The position numbers were made by a program, and so were the translations under genes. From UBA7067 sp051880615 (GTDB lineage: Bacteria > Bacillota > Clostridia > Oscillospirales > Acutalibacteraceae): a stretch of 64,000 nt of DNA. Location: positions 28,898 through 92,897 of the forward strand of contig JBJEOH010000057.1 of the NCBI GenBank assembly GCA_051880615.1, read 5' to 3'. How positions within the stretch are numbered: the stretch's first letter is position 1; the number at the start of each line of letters is the position of its first letter. The notes beneath the pieces were generated by a model. That model was not told where the DNA came from, did no database searches, and was given only the letters and a program-made list of their open reading frames with translations. Shown in pieces: positions 46,512 to 55,209 of the stretch.

Positions 46512-49077
46512 ATGATTCACCCGTCAGCAGTGATTTGAACTCACCGAGGCCTTTCATATCAAATTCGTTTCCGTCAAGCTCATCTATCATTGCGCAAAGA
46601 ACTTTCTCTGTTTCTTTTATTTGCTTTTCTATTTCAAAATAAGTTGTTTCATACTTTGCCTGTATCGTCTGAATTTTGTTTATCAGACTGTCTATGACGC
46701 TGTCGGGCAGCTTATCAAGATTCGCTGTCAGGCTGTCTATCCATTTTTTCTCAAGCAGCATATAAACCTGCTCATCAGATAAGCCCTCGATTACCGTCTT
46801 GGTCAAGGCGTGCAATTCGGCTGACACTTTCTTTATCTGTGCTTTCAGCGTCTTTTCCTCCTGCATCAGCTTTTCAACTCTGCCGAGCTTTTCTTTTAAA
46901 GCGGCAGCTTCGTCCGACCTGTCGGCTTTCAGCTCCTTAAGCTTCTTTGTGACCTCTTTTGCGACAAATGCGTCATCTGCGTAGTAGTCGCCATCCTTTT
47001 CCTCCTCGCTCAGGCTGTCTGCAATCTCATCATATTCCGCAGGAATCTCGGCAAGGCGTGCTTCTTTTGCTCTCAATACAGCGGTTTCTTTCTGAAGCAG
47101 AGTATTCTGCACCAGCTCAAAGGGCATAATACGCCCAACCCAGCCTTCCTGCACCTCCTGGTCCTTGCCGTCCTTTTTCTTGATGACTATATTTGGGTCA
47201 ACCTTCTTTGTCGCCACAAAGCCTTCCGTCTGAATAATTTCCAGATCAACCGCAATCTTTACCCATTCATCATCAAGCAGCTGATAAGCCTGATACTTGT
47301 CAATCAACGGTATAGTCTGCAATCGCTCAAAAATGTTATCACTCAGCACGACTTCCTCCTGCGATATGACAAGCTCATTCATTTTTTCTAAAAGCTCATT
47401 TTTTAAATACACTTTAAAGTCGGAAAAAGCGGCTTTGAAATTCGCTTTGAATTGGAGTATGTCCGTATGTTCCTTTACCGCCGCTTTTATATCTTCGGCG
47501 GCAAGCTGAGAATACGGTATATCAGTATCGGTAAACAAGGCACTTCTGAGGGTCGGGAATGCAAGCCAGTATCCAGTAAGCTCATCAAGCTCTGCTTTCG
47601 GAATACCGCCGAACATAGAGGCGTATATATCCCAGCTCTCTGCTTTTTCCGAGGAATCCACATATCGGGGAATATTAAGATTATATTCATTACTGCGTAT
47701 CTCTTCTATTGAAACAACTCTTGAGAATTTGTCTATGCTTTCACGCTTGATTACCGTATCGGCTATCCTTTTTATGTCGGAAGCCCTCAGCTTATTATTC
47801 TTGCCGTCTTTGACAAAGCCCTTTGAAGCGTCAATAATCAGCACATCTGTGTTTTTCCGTTTTTTCTTAAGCACCATAATTATGGTTGGAATACCCGTTC
47901 CATAGAAGATATTTGCCGGCAAACCGATAATGGCGTCAATGTGGTTATTCTCAATAAGGTTCTTTCTGATTTCTCCTTCTTCACCGCCTCGGAACAACAC
48001 CCCGTGCGGCAGAACGATAGTCATTATTCCGTCCGGCTTGATGTGAAATAAATCGTGCAGCAAAAATGCGTAGTCGGCTTTTCCTTTCGGTGCTAACCCA
48101 AAACGGGCATAACGGGGATCGTTCTCTTTGTTAGACGGGTCCCACGCCTGGGAATACGGCGGATTGGAAACAACCGCGTCAACATATAGAGGGTCGTATG
48201 TGCGGATAGGGTCGTTGTCATCAAAATACGGCCAGTCATCCTCCAGAGTATCTCCGTTTCGTGTTACAATATTATCAGGCTTAATGCCGCGCATAACCAG
48301 ATTCATACGGGTAAGGTTATATGTGTTTTCCTTAAGCTCCTGCGCATAGTATTTTATATTGTTGTCATCGTTAACATACTTAGACACACTATGGCCTATA
48401 TTGATAAGCAGGGAGCCTGAACCGCTTGTAGGGTCATATATCTTGATTTCGTTTTTCCCTTTCAGATGGTTTGCCACTATCTCCGACATCAGAAGGGAAA
48501 CCTCGTGCGGTGTATAGAACTCCCCTGCCTTTTTACCGGCATTAGAAGCAAATTGACCTATCAGGTATTCATATATATAGCCCAGAACATCATAATCCTG
48601 CTTTCCGTCCATCGGAATATCCTTGATAAGCTGCAAAAGGCCGTTGATTGCCTTTGTTCTTGCTCCCGAGCTGTCGCCGAGCTTGCTGAGTCCTGTTTCA
48701 AGCGTGCGGAAAATGTTTTCAAACACCTTCTTATGAGTAGGGCTGATAAGGCGGCTGAAAGCAGACAAAGCGTCGGTTACATCAGACACATCAAACTCTC
48801 TGCCCTTTTCAAGCCAGGTTGAATACAGGTTATCGTACCCGATAAAATACCCGACATTCTTTTGAATATATTCTACCGTGTCGGCGTCTTCCTCGCTTAA
48901 CGCCCTTATATCATCGTCCGTAAAGTCATTATCCCTCAGCCACTTCACCTCAGTGTCTGAAAGGTACTTGTAAAAAATAAAGCCGAGAATATAGTCCTTG
49001 TATTCATTTGCTTCAATTTTGGAGCGCATTTTATTGGCGGATTCCCATATCTTATTGGCAAGCTGTTGTTTATTCAT
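46504..49077 (-). CDS. hsdM: Type I DNA adenine methyltransferase, HsdM
   Basis: The 857-aa protein starts MNKQQLANKIWESANKMRSK. It carries the HsdM N-terminal helical domain, AdoMet-binding motif I (YDPTSGSGSLLINIG) and the catalytic NPPY (VVSNPPYSQAWDP), typical of N6-adenine methylation. It is some 350 residues longer than standard HsdM. The extra C-terminal part, rich in Glu and Lys, is predicted coiled coil (KELKADRSDEAAALKEKLG, KQIKETEKVLCAMID), a layout seen in a subgroup of Firmicute enzymes. It leads the operon hsdM-hsdS-ADP-ribosyltransferase trio-hsdR-partial hsdS. A promoter fits at 49131-49159. Confidence 0.95.
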   Translation of the reverse strand: MNKQQLANKIWESANKMRSKIEANEYKDYILGFIFYKYLSDTEVKWLRDNDFTDDDIRALSEEDADTVEYIQKNVGYFIGYDNLYSTWLEKGREFDVSDVTDALSAFSRLISPTHKKVFENIFRTLETGLSKLGDSSGARTKAINGLLQLIKDIPMDGKQDYDVLGYIYEYLIGQFASNAGKKAGEFYTPHEVSLLMSEIVANHLKGKNEIKIYDPTSGSGSLLINIGHSVSKYVNDDNNIKYYAQELKENTYNLTRMNLVMRGIKPDNIVTRNGDTLEDDWPYFDDNDPIRTYDPLYVDAVVSNPPYSQAWDPSNKENDPRYARFGLAPKGKADYAFLLHDLFHIKPDGIMTIVLPHGVLFRGGEEGEIRKNLIENNHIDAIIGLPANIFYGTGIPTIIMVLKKKRKNTDVLIIDASKGFVKDGKNNKLRASDIKRIADTVIKRESIDKFSRVVSIEEIRSNEYNLNIPRYVDSSEKAESWDIYASMFGGIPKAELDELTGYWLAFPTLRSALFTDTDIPYSQLAAEDIKAAVKEHTDILQFKANFKAAFSDFKVYLKNELLEKMNELVISQEEVVLSDNIFERLQTIPLIDKYQAYQLLDDEWVKIAVDLEIIQTEGFVATKKVDPNIVIKKKDGKDQEVQEGWVGRIMPFELVQNTLLQKETAVLRAKEARLAEIPAEYDEIADSLSEEEKDGDYYADDAFVAKEVTKKLKELKADRSDEAAALKEKLGRVEKLMQEEKTLKAQIKKVSAELHALTKTVIEGLSDEQVYMLLEKKWIDSLTANLDKLPDSVIDSLINKIQTIQAKYETTYFEIEKQIKETEKVLCAMIDELDGNEFDMKGLGEFKSLLTGESYE

Positions 49078-49130
49078 TGTAAAAGCACCCTTCTCTTTTA
49101 TATCTGCACATCAAATGTAAATATATTATA

Positions 49131-49159
49131 GTTATACCACAACGCCTCGACTTTTTCAA
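49131..49159 (-). promoter_or_regulatory. Candidate sigma-A promoter of the hsd operon
   Basis: On the minus strand TTGAAA (49159-49154), 17 bases, then TATAAC (49136-49131). It lies about 50 bases before the hsdM start. By eye only. Confidence 0.5.
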
Positions 49160-49591
49160 CAAAAGTGCAGTTTGATTAGCCATTGTTTTTTGATAAATGA
49201 TATAATTAGTCAGCATTAAGGTTGCTTTGACCGCCGCTATCCGGCTCAGGAAAACACTGTTTAATAAACTGGCTGATTTTCACGGCTTTTGGGCGAAAAA
49301 GGCCCTTTTAATAAAAAATGTGTTACTATTAAATATATAGGGTCAGACTTTATTCGGGAAATTGCTTATCAAATTCGGCTTATTGATGCGATTTTCAGAA
49401 AACCATATTGTTATACGATGTAACCGTTTTTGCAAGATTTGTAACAGAATTTGCAAGTGAATGTTATGACGGGATTTGCGGCATTGCTCTCAACTTCAGC
49501 CGATTTTGTACGCATTATTTTCTGCTCAGGTCACGGCATACCCACTTTACCAACACTTAAACCTCTTGCCTTTGCCTGTGTTCATCGGGTC
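49160..49591. other. Intergenic region between hsdM and the island's right end
   Basis: I see no gene. A 62-codon + strand frame at 49476-49664 has no ribosome site and runs into the end-associated repeat, so I discount it. Position and content (AT-rich, some eroded) suggest decayed element DNA. Confidence 0.5.
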
Positions 49592-49637
49592 ATTTTTTGC
49601 TGTTTTCAGCGGCAATAAACAACAAATAAACAACAAA
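49592..49637. repeat. 46-bp end-associated direct repeat, right copy (candidate recombinase arm site)
   Basis: Matches 1549-1594 in 45 of 46 positions and in the same orientation, with two AATAAACAAC units. It ends 34 bp before the right tRNA-derived repeat. Confidence 0.65.
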
Positions 49638-49671
49638 CCGATATTTTTAGCAAAAATCATATAGTATCGTT

Positions 49672-49773
49672 AAAAACAAAAAGCCTTAAAAACGGCTTAA
49701 GAAAGCCATTTTTAAGACCTTGTCATGGAGCTGGAAAAGGGACTTGAACCCTCGACCTACGCTTTACGAGAGC
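49672..49773 (-). repeat. Island end (attR-like): 3' part of tRNA-Thr plus its terminator
   Basis: The 102-bp partner of 1357-1458. Here it forms the genuine 3' half and downstream terminator of tRNA-Thr. The exact 71-bp core (49703-49773) stops in the anticodon stem-loop region, a usual crossover zone for tyrosine recombinases. Confidence 0.85.
49677..49717 (-). terminator. Terminator of tRNA-Thr
   Basis: Downstream of the tRNA on the minus strand CTTAAAAA(T)GGCTT pairs with AAGCC(G)TTTTTAAG, followed by GCTTTTTG and more T. This hairpin is duplicated at the left island end. Confidence 0.8.
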
Positions 49774-49801
49774 GTCGCTCTACCGTCTGAGCTATTCCAG
49801 C
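49726..49801 (-). tRNA. tRNA-Thr (anticodon CGT)
   Basis: The 76-base sequence folds fully. The acceptor stem is GCTGGAA/TTCCAGC and the D stem GCTC/GAGC. The anticodon stem ACGCT/AGCGT encloses CTCGTAA, with anticodon CGT (reads ACG, Thr). The T stem is GAGGG/CCCTT around TTCAAGT. The discriminator T is followed by an encoded CCA. It is the integration target of the island to its left and remains intact because the element restored its 3' half. Confidence 0.95.
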
Positions 49802-50032
49802 ATTCTGCAGAGTATTATAACATTATTAAGCCAATGAAGTCAACTATATTTTTCCGTGCCGAGGTGTTTTTTGAATACAAATTCGCAGTCGATCATATTA
49901 ATAAAACCGAGTGATAACTTTTCACAAAAATGCTTATAAAATTAATATTGCCCTATAATAAGTGTACAATCCTTTTTAGTGACCGAAAACCAACGGTTGC
50001 ACTTAAGCAAAATTTAAAAAGGAGAGCTTGTT

Positions 50033-50461
50033 ATGAACGACACTATTGCCTATTTATTGAAGAGATACAGGCTTAACTGCGGATATTCCCAGCAGATGGT
50101 AGCAAACGCACTGAATATTGACCGTTCAACCTATACCTATTATGAAACAGGTAAGTCTATGCCGAGCCTGAGCACTATTCTTATTCTCAGGAATTTATTT
50201 AATATACCGTATGAAGAGCTACTGAAATGTTTTGATTCCGGCACGGCGCTTGTTGCCGAAAGGCTTAAAGATCCAACCGCCGACAAAAAGCAAAAGGAAG
50301 AGTTGAGCGAGAAGCACAAAAAAATTATGCTCGATAAAAGCGCAATCTATGAGCTGCCAAAGGAAGAACAGCAGCTTGTTCTGTATTACCGCAGATTAAA
50401 CCAACACGACCGCGAGGAACTGATGGAAAAGCTGCATAATTTTATTAAAGAAAATTATTAA
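50033..50461 (+). CDS. XRE-family transcriptional regulator
   Basis: The 142-aa protein starts at an ATG behind AAAGGAGAG. Residues about 5-65 form a classic XRE helix-turn-helix (CGYSQQMVANALNIDRSTYTYYETGKSMPSL). The rest is a charged helical tail ending DREELMEKLHNFIKENY. It is the first gene outside the island on the tRNA side and is transcribed alone, with a terminator directly after it. The target is unknown. Confidence 0.9.
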   Translation: MNDTIAYLLKRYRLNCGYSQQMVANALNIDRSTYTYYETGKSMPSLSTILILRNLFNIPYEELLKCFDSGTALVAERLKDPTADKKQKEELSEKHKKIMLDKSAIYELPKEEQQLVLYYRRLNQHDREELMEKLHNFIKENY

Positions 50462-50467
50462 ATTTAC

Positions 50468-50494
50468 TGCCGCCACAATGGCGGCAGTTATTTT
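50468..50494 (+). terminator. Terminator after the XRE gene
   Basis: CTGCCGCC (50468-50475) and GGCGGCAG (50480-50487) pair around ACAA, followed by TTATTTT. Confidence 0.85.
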
Positions 50495-50524
50495 GCCCGT
50501 TTAAAACAATTTATATACAAATTA

Positions 50525-50553
50525 TTGATTTTCATGGATTTTTATATTATAAT
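50525..50553 (+). promoter_or_regulatory. Candidate promoter of the fucO-like gene
   Basis: TTGATT (50525-50530), a 17-base spacer, TATAAT (50548-50553), about 34 bases before the start codon at 50587. Confidence 0.6.
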
Positions 50554-50586
50554 TTACCTGTAATCAAATTACGGAGGTAATAAAAA

Positions 50587-51732
50587 ATGAACAGAATTGT
50601 TTTAAACGAAACATCGTATCACGGCAAGGGTGCTGTAGAGCAGGTTGCTGCCGAGATAAAGGCAAGAGGCTTCAAAAAGCCATTTGTCTGCTCTGACCCC
50701 GACCTTATAAAATTCGGCGTAACGGCTAAGGTTACTTCAGTTTTAGACAGCGCGGCTATTGATTACGAGCTTTATTCAAACATAAAGCCAAACCCGACAA
50801 TAGAAAATGTTCAGTCGGGCGTTGAGGCATTCAAGGCTTGCGGAGCAGACAGCATTGTTGCAATCGGCGGCGGCTCGTCAATGGACACAGCAAAGGCAAT
50901 CGGCATTATCATTGCAAACCCTGAGTTCGCCGATGTAAGAAGCCTTGAGGGTGTAGCACCTACAAAGAATCCGTCAATCCCGATTATCGCTGTTCCGACC
51001 ACAGCAGGAACAGCCGCCGAGGTTACAATAAACTATGTTATCACCGATGTTGAAAAGAAGCGCAAGTTCGTTTGCGTAGATGTTCACGATATTCCCGTTG
51101 TTGCGGTTATCGACCCCGATTTGATGTCGTCAATGCCAAAGGGACTCACCGCTGCTACAGGAATGGACGCACTCACACACGCTATTGAGGGCTACATAAC
51201 AAAGGGTGCTTGGGAAATGACCGATATGTTCCATCTAAAGGCTATCGAAATCATCTCCCGTTCTCTCAGAGGCGCAGTTGACAACACACCCGAAGGCCGT
51301 GAGGGAATGGCTCTCGGTCAGTATGTAGCCGGAATGGGCTTCTCAAATGTCGGCTTGGGCATAGTTCACTCAATGGCTCACGCTCTCGGCGCTGTATATG
51401 ACACACCGCACGGTGTTGCAAACGCTATATTACTGCCGACAGTTATGGAATTCAATGCAGACGCAACAGGCGAAAAATACCGCGAAATCGCAAGAGCAAT
51501 GGGCGTTGCAGGCGTTGATGATATGTCGCAGGAGGAATACCGCGCAGCAGCAGTAAACGCTGTAAAGATGCTTTCTCAGGATGTCGGAATTCCGGCTGAC
51601 CTTAAGGAAATAGTAAAAGAAGAGGACATCGACTTCCTCGCAGATTCCGCAGTTGCAGATGCCTGCGCTCCCGGAAACCCGAAAGAAGCAACAAAGGAAG
51701 ATATTATCGCGCTGTATAAATCATTGCTGTAA
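50587..51732 (+). CDS. fucO: Iron-dependent alcohol dehydrogenase, lactaldehyde reductase type
   Basis: The 381-aa protein has the length of FucO (1,2-propanediol oxidoreductase) and starts behind GGAGG. The NAD-binding GGGSSMDTAKAIG motif is present. The metal ligands are visible as Asp and His in GMDALTHAIEGY, His in GIVHSMAHALGA and His in TPHGVANA. The enzyme reduces lactaldehyde to propanediol with NADH, in fucose or rhamnose breakdown. Related iron dehydrogenases act on ethanol or butanol, so the exact substrate is open. No sugar-pathway genes flank it. A bidirectional terminator separates it from htrA. Confidence 0.88.
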   Translation: MNRIVLNETSYHGKGAVEQVAAEIKARGFKKPFVCSDPDLIKFGVTAKVTSVLDSAAIDYELYSNIKPNPTIENVQSGVEAFKACGADSIVAIGGGSSMDTAKAIGIIIANPEFADVRSLEGVAPTKNPSIPIIAVPTTAGTAAEVTINYVITDVEKKRKFVCVDVHDIPVVAVIDPDLMSSMPKGLTAATGMDALTHAIEGYITKGAWEMTDMFHLKAIEIISRSLRGAVDNTPEGREGMALGQYVAGMGFSNVGLGIVHSMAHALGAVYDTPHGVANAILLPTVMEFNADATGEKYREIARAMGVAGVDDMSQEEYRAAAVNAVKMLSQDVGIPADLKEIVKEEDIDFLADSAVADACAPGNPKEATKEDIIALYKSLL

Positions 51733-51773
51733 TAAAAATCCGTCTTTAATCCCGGATAACACCGAGGATAAAA

Positions 51774-51815
51774 AGCCCCCGAGGGCCACGCAAAGCCGTG
51801 TGCCTATCGGGGGCT
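51774..51815. terminator. Bidirectional terminator between fucO-like and htrA genes
   Basis: AGCCCCCGA (51774-51782) pairs with TCGGGGGCT (51807-51815), with an inner stem GGCCACG/CGTGTGCC. A-rich sequence on the left gives TTTTTATC on the minus strand, and TTTTATG follows on the + strand. Confidence 0.85.
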
Positions 51816-51835
51816 GAATTTTATGTTTTTATTCA

Positions 51836-53590
51836 TTATTCCGCAGAGGAATCCGGTGCAAGCGTAACATCAAGCGTGAGCTCCTCGTTATATTCTTCGC
51901 TATACTCATCCATACGCTGATATGTCAGCGTTACGACATCGCCCGGTTTGTGCTTGTCAAGCTCCTTATAAAGCACAGAAAAGCTTGTTATATCTACATC
52001 GTCAATCTTCGTGATGATATCTCCCGGCTGAATATCTTTTCCGGCAAGAGGACCGTTCTCGTCAACCGTTACAACATATATTCCGACAGGCATATCATAG
52101 TAGCTTGCATAAGCAGTATTAATTTCGTTGCCGGTGAGGCCGATTCTTACTCTGCCCTCAACATAACCCCGCTTGATTATGCTGTCAATAACGCTTACCG
52201 CCTGCTGTGACGGTATGGCAAAGCCCATGCCCTCGTAGCTTGTGTTAACAATCTTAACTGTGGTTATGCCGATAACCTGACCGCTCATATTCAGCAGCGG
52301 TCCGCCCGAGTTACCGGGGTTTATCGCTGCGTCTGTCTGTATATAGCTTACATTTCCGTGCGACACATCACGGTCAAGCGCCGACACAATTCCCTGTGTA
52401 AGCGAATTTGAAAAATTAATTCCGCCGGGGTTGCCGATTGCAACAACCTCCTGTCCTACCGAAACCTCGCCCGAATCTGCAAAACCGGCAGGTGTAAGCC
52501 CTGTTTTATCAATCTTAATAACAGCTATGTCTGTTCTTGAGTCATACCCTGTTACCCGTGCGTCATACTCCTGTCCGTCAATAGAAACGGTTACCATATA
52601 CTTTGTTTTTGAATCGCCGATAACATGGCTGTTTGTAACGATATATCCGTTTTCGCTTATTATAATTCCCGTGCCCTGTGAGCCTATCTTACTCTTTTCC
52701 TTACTCGTATAGCCTATTACGCCAACAACCGATTTCTGTGCCTTGTCATAAGCATATTTTGCAGTATATTTACTATTGTCAAGAATATCCTTCGGCTGGC
52801 TCTCAAGAGTAATCTGCGGACCGTTTTCATCCGTTGTATCAACAAGGTCGCTTTCATCAAGAGCGTTACTGCTCTCGGTTGACGGCTGAGTGCTGTACTC
52901 ATATCCCGATGTGGGCTGCTGATAATTATAGTTAAACACATTTTTATCAGAACTGCTGTCCGACGGTGATTTAGACACAGCCACAACCGTTAAGCAAATA
53001 CACAACACCAACACGACAAAGGCTGTCACCAAAAAGATTACAAGCCCTGCCGGCACGCCTTTCTTTTCCTTTTGAACAGGCATATAATTCACAGTGCCAT
53101 ACTGCGGCTGCATCGGTACGCCGCTTTCAGGGTTCGCATATGGATTTTGCTGTGAATATCCGTCTGAGGTAGGCGCTACCTGAAACGGCGGCATCTGCGG
53201 TATTTGTGACATCTGCGGTATTTGTGACATCTGCGGCACTTGCGGATTATACTGCGGCTGTGAAAAAGGTGTAAATTGCACTTGCGGATTATACTGCGGC
53301 TGTGAAAAAGGTGTAAATTGCGTTTGCGGATTATACTGCGGCTGTGAATTGGTCGTAAACTGTGTCTGAGAATTTTGCTGCCAATTCGGTTCAGAGTTTT
53401 CACCCGACTGAACCGCTGCGGTGTTTTCCTCGACACCAATATATTGCGCAGGCGCATTATCCTGCTCTATCGGAGGCTCTGTCTGCTCTATCTGCTCTAT
53501 CTGCTCTATCTGCCGTGTCTGCTGTGTCTGCTGCGGCAAAGCCTCGTTGTCAGTGCTTTGCTCACTGATATTGTTAAATTCTTCACTCAT
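51836..53590 (-). CDS. htrA: HtrA/DegP-type membrane-anchored serine protease
   Basis: I start this at the ATG at 53590, behind GGAGAATAAAA; a longer frame to 53623 lies inside the kinase gene. The 584-aa protein has a long Gln/Pro/Asn-rich cytoplasmic head (about 1-180) with FTPFSQPQYNPQ and MSQIPQ repeats, then one membrane helix (GLVIFLVTAFVVLVLCICLTVV). The trypsin-like domain carries the triad His (VTNSHVIGD), Asp (SRTDIAVI) and Ser (NPGNSGGPL). A C-terminal PDZ domain follows. It degrades misfolded proteins outside the membrane. The gene overlaps the upstream histidine kinase by 8 bases, the classic CssRS-HtrA style of envelope-stress control. Confidence 0.93.
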   Translation of the reverse strand: MSEEFNNISEQSTDNEALPQQTQQTRQIEQIEQIEQTEPPIEQDNAPAQYIGVEENTAAVQSGENSEPNWQQNSQTQFTTNSQPQYNPQTQFTPFSQPQYNPQVQFTPFSQPQYNPQVPQMSQIPQMSQIPQMPPFQVAPTSDGYSQQNPYANPESGVPMQPQYGTVNYMPVQKEKKGVPAGLVIFLVTAFVVLVLCICLTVVAVSKSPSDSSSDKNVFNYNYQQPTSGYEYSTQPSTESSNALDESDLVDTTDENGPQITLESQPKDILDNSKYTAKYAYDKAQKSVVGVIGYTSKEKSKIGSQGTGIIISENGYIVTNSHVIGDSKTKYMVTVSIDGQEYDARVTGYDSRTDIAVIKIDKTGLTPAGFADSGEVSVGQEVVAIGNPGGINFSNSLTQGIVSALDRDVSHGNVSYIQTDAAINPGNSGGPLLNMSGQVIGITTVKIVNTSYEGMGFAIPSQQAVSVIDSIIKRGYVEGRVRIGLTGNEINTAYASYYDMPVGIYVVTVDENGPLAGKDIQPGDIITKIDDVDITSFSVLYKELDKHKPGDVVTLTYQRMDEYSEEYNEELTLDVTLAPDSSAE

Positions 53591-55121
53591 TTTTATTCTC
53601 CTGCTTTCCTTCCTGTCGTTCAATCAGCTTGGCGTTTGATTTATCCTTATCGCCCTTCTTCGCGTTCTCAGCCGGCAGCCAGAAGGTGAAACGACAGCTC
53701 TTGCCAAGCTCGCTGTCGGCTGTTATATCTCCGCCGTGCAGCCGCAAAATGGTTTTGACGATATAAAGTCCGAGTCCCATACCGTTTTTATCCATACTGC
53801 GCGATTTGTCGGTTTTATAAAAACGCTCGAATATATGTTTTATCTCCTCGCTGTTTATACCCTCTCCGCTGTTTTCAATACTTATAACGGTTCTGTCGGG
53901 TGCTAATTCAGCCGAGATTTTAATATATCCGTTTTCGTTTGTGAACTTAACGGCATTCTCCATCAGGTTATAAACAACCTGATGCAGCATATCTTTGTCG
54001 CCGTCTATGTTTATTTCAGAAATATCTTCAAGCCCCAAAATGTTTATGCGGCGTTGATCAATCTTCTGTTCAAATGTCAGCAGAGTATCAATAATTACTT
54101 CGGTCAGATTGAACTTTTGCTTATTAAGCTTCATTGTTCCGCTGTCGATTCTTGACAAAGCGAGCATTGACTGCACAAGGCGCGACAACCTCTTTACCTC
54201 AACGGAAACAATGTTAAGATAATAGCTCTGCCTCTCATACGGAATCGTTCCGTCGAGTATTCCGTCAACAAAGCCTCCTATTGTTGTCATCGGCGTTTTA
54301 AGCTCGTGCGATACATTTGCAATAAAGCTTCGCCTTGTACCCTCTGACAAAGCAAGCGAATCTGCCATATTGTTAAATTCCTCGGCAAGCTGTCCTATCT
54401 CGTCATTAGTCGTTATCGGAACACGGCTTGAAAAGTCGCCTGCTCCGAATTTTTTTGCGGCAATAGACATCTGCCGCAAGGGCTTAGCCATATTATATGT
54501 AAAAAAGCCCGACAGACAGAACATAATTGCAAAGGTTGCAATAGCCGCCATAACAAATATTCTTACAATCTCGCCTGCGAAATAGAACATCGACGAAGAA
54601 TCTGTCGAAACAAACACCGCGCCAATAGCGACCTTGCCGGAATTTTCTGTTATTATCATAGGAGTGCCGACGGTAAAGTGCGGCTCACTGTAAATTCCTC
54701 CAAGCTTGCCGTTTTCAAAATAGTCGCGATTTAGCGCAACCGCCATAATATCCCCGCCGACGCTTTTCCCGATATGCGCACAGTCACTGTTATCAGAACA
54801 AATCAGCGTATTGCCGCTGGTATCGGTTATAAAAATCTCAGCGTTAATGCTTTTGGACATTGTTGCGATAACCGACTGCCACCTGTTATATTCAGGCAGC
54901 GTAAAATATATTTTATTACCGACAATACTGCAGTTTTCCGAAACCATATCAGCAACCGACAGAGCATTATTTGCAAGCATAGACTGCTTTTCATTTTGTG
55001 AATACTGCATTACAAAAAATGTGAGCATAACGCCGATAAGCGTAAAAGCTACCAGCATAGTTGACAGACTGATGGCAAGATATTTGCCGAAAATCGTCCT
55101 GCGTTTCCGCTTTTTACTCAT
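53583..55121 (-). CDS. Sensor histidine kinase
   Basis: I choose the ATG at 55121 over an upstream GTG at 55154 because GGATGAG precedes it. The 512-aa protein has a first membrane helix (YLAISLSTMLVAFTLIGVML), an extracellular sensor part (about 40-165), a second helix (VMAAIATFAIMFCLSGFF), HAMP, the phospho-acceptor His in VSHELKTPM, and the ATPase N, G1 (MGLGLYIVKTI) and F boxes. It phosphorylates the response regulator encoded just upstream. The neighbour downstream is htrA, so it probably senses envelope stress. Confidence 0.95.
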   Translation of the reverse strand: MSKKRKRRTIFGKYLAISLSTMLVAFTLIGVMLTFFVMQYSQNEKQSMLANNALSVADMVSENCSIVGNKIYFTLPEYNRWQSVIATMSKSINAEIFITDTSGNTLICSDNSDCAHIGKSVGGDIMAVALNRDYFENGKLGGIYSEPHFTVGTPMIITENSGKVAIGAVFVSTDSSSMFYFAGEIVRIFVMAAIATFAIMFCLSGFFTYNMAKPLRQMSIAAKKFGAGDFSSRVPITTNDEIGQLAEEFNNMADSLALSEGTRRSFIANVSHELKTPMTTIGGFVDGILDGTIPYERQSYYLNIVSVEVKRLSRLVQSMLALSRIDSGTMKLNKQKFNLTEVIIDTLLTFEQKIDQRRINILGLEDISEINIDGDKDMLHQVVYNLMENAVKFTNENGYIKISAELAPDRTVISIENSGEGINSEEIKHIFERFYKTDKSRSMDKNGMGLGLYIVKTILRLHGGDITADSELGKSCRFTFWLPAENAKKGDKDKSNAKLIERQEGKQENKNE

Positions 55122-55209
55122 AAAGGACTCATCCTTTTTACAATAAAATTTCACCGAAAAGCCGTAGGCCCTTCGGCGAAAAATAAAATATTATGTTTGA
55201 TTATTCAAA

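Noticed and set aside
49476..49664. 62-aa plus-strand frame near the right island end
   Set aside because: No ribosome site, no recognisable content, and it runs through the end-associated repeat.
53176..53689. Several frames on both strands in the htrA head region
   Set aside because: They arise from the repeated Gln/Pro/Ser codons of the protease's low-complexity head and have no start signals.
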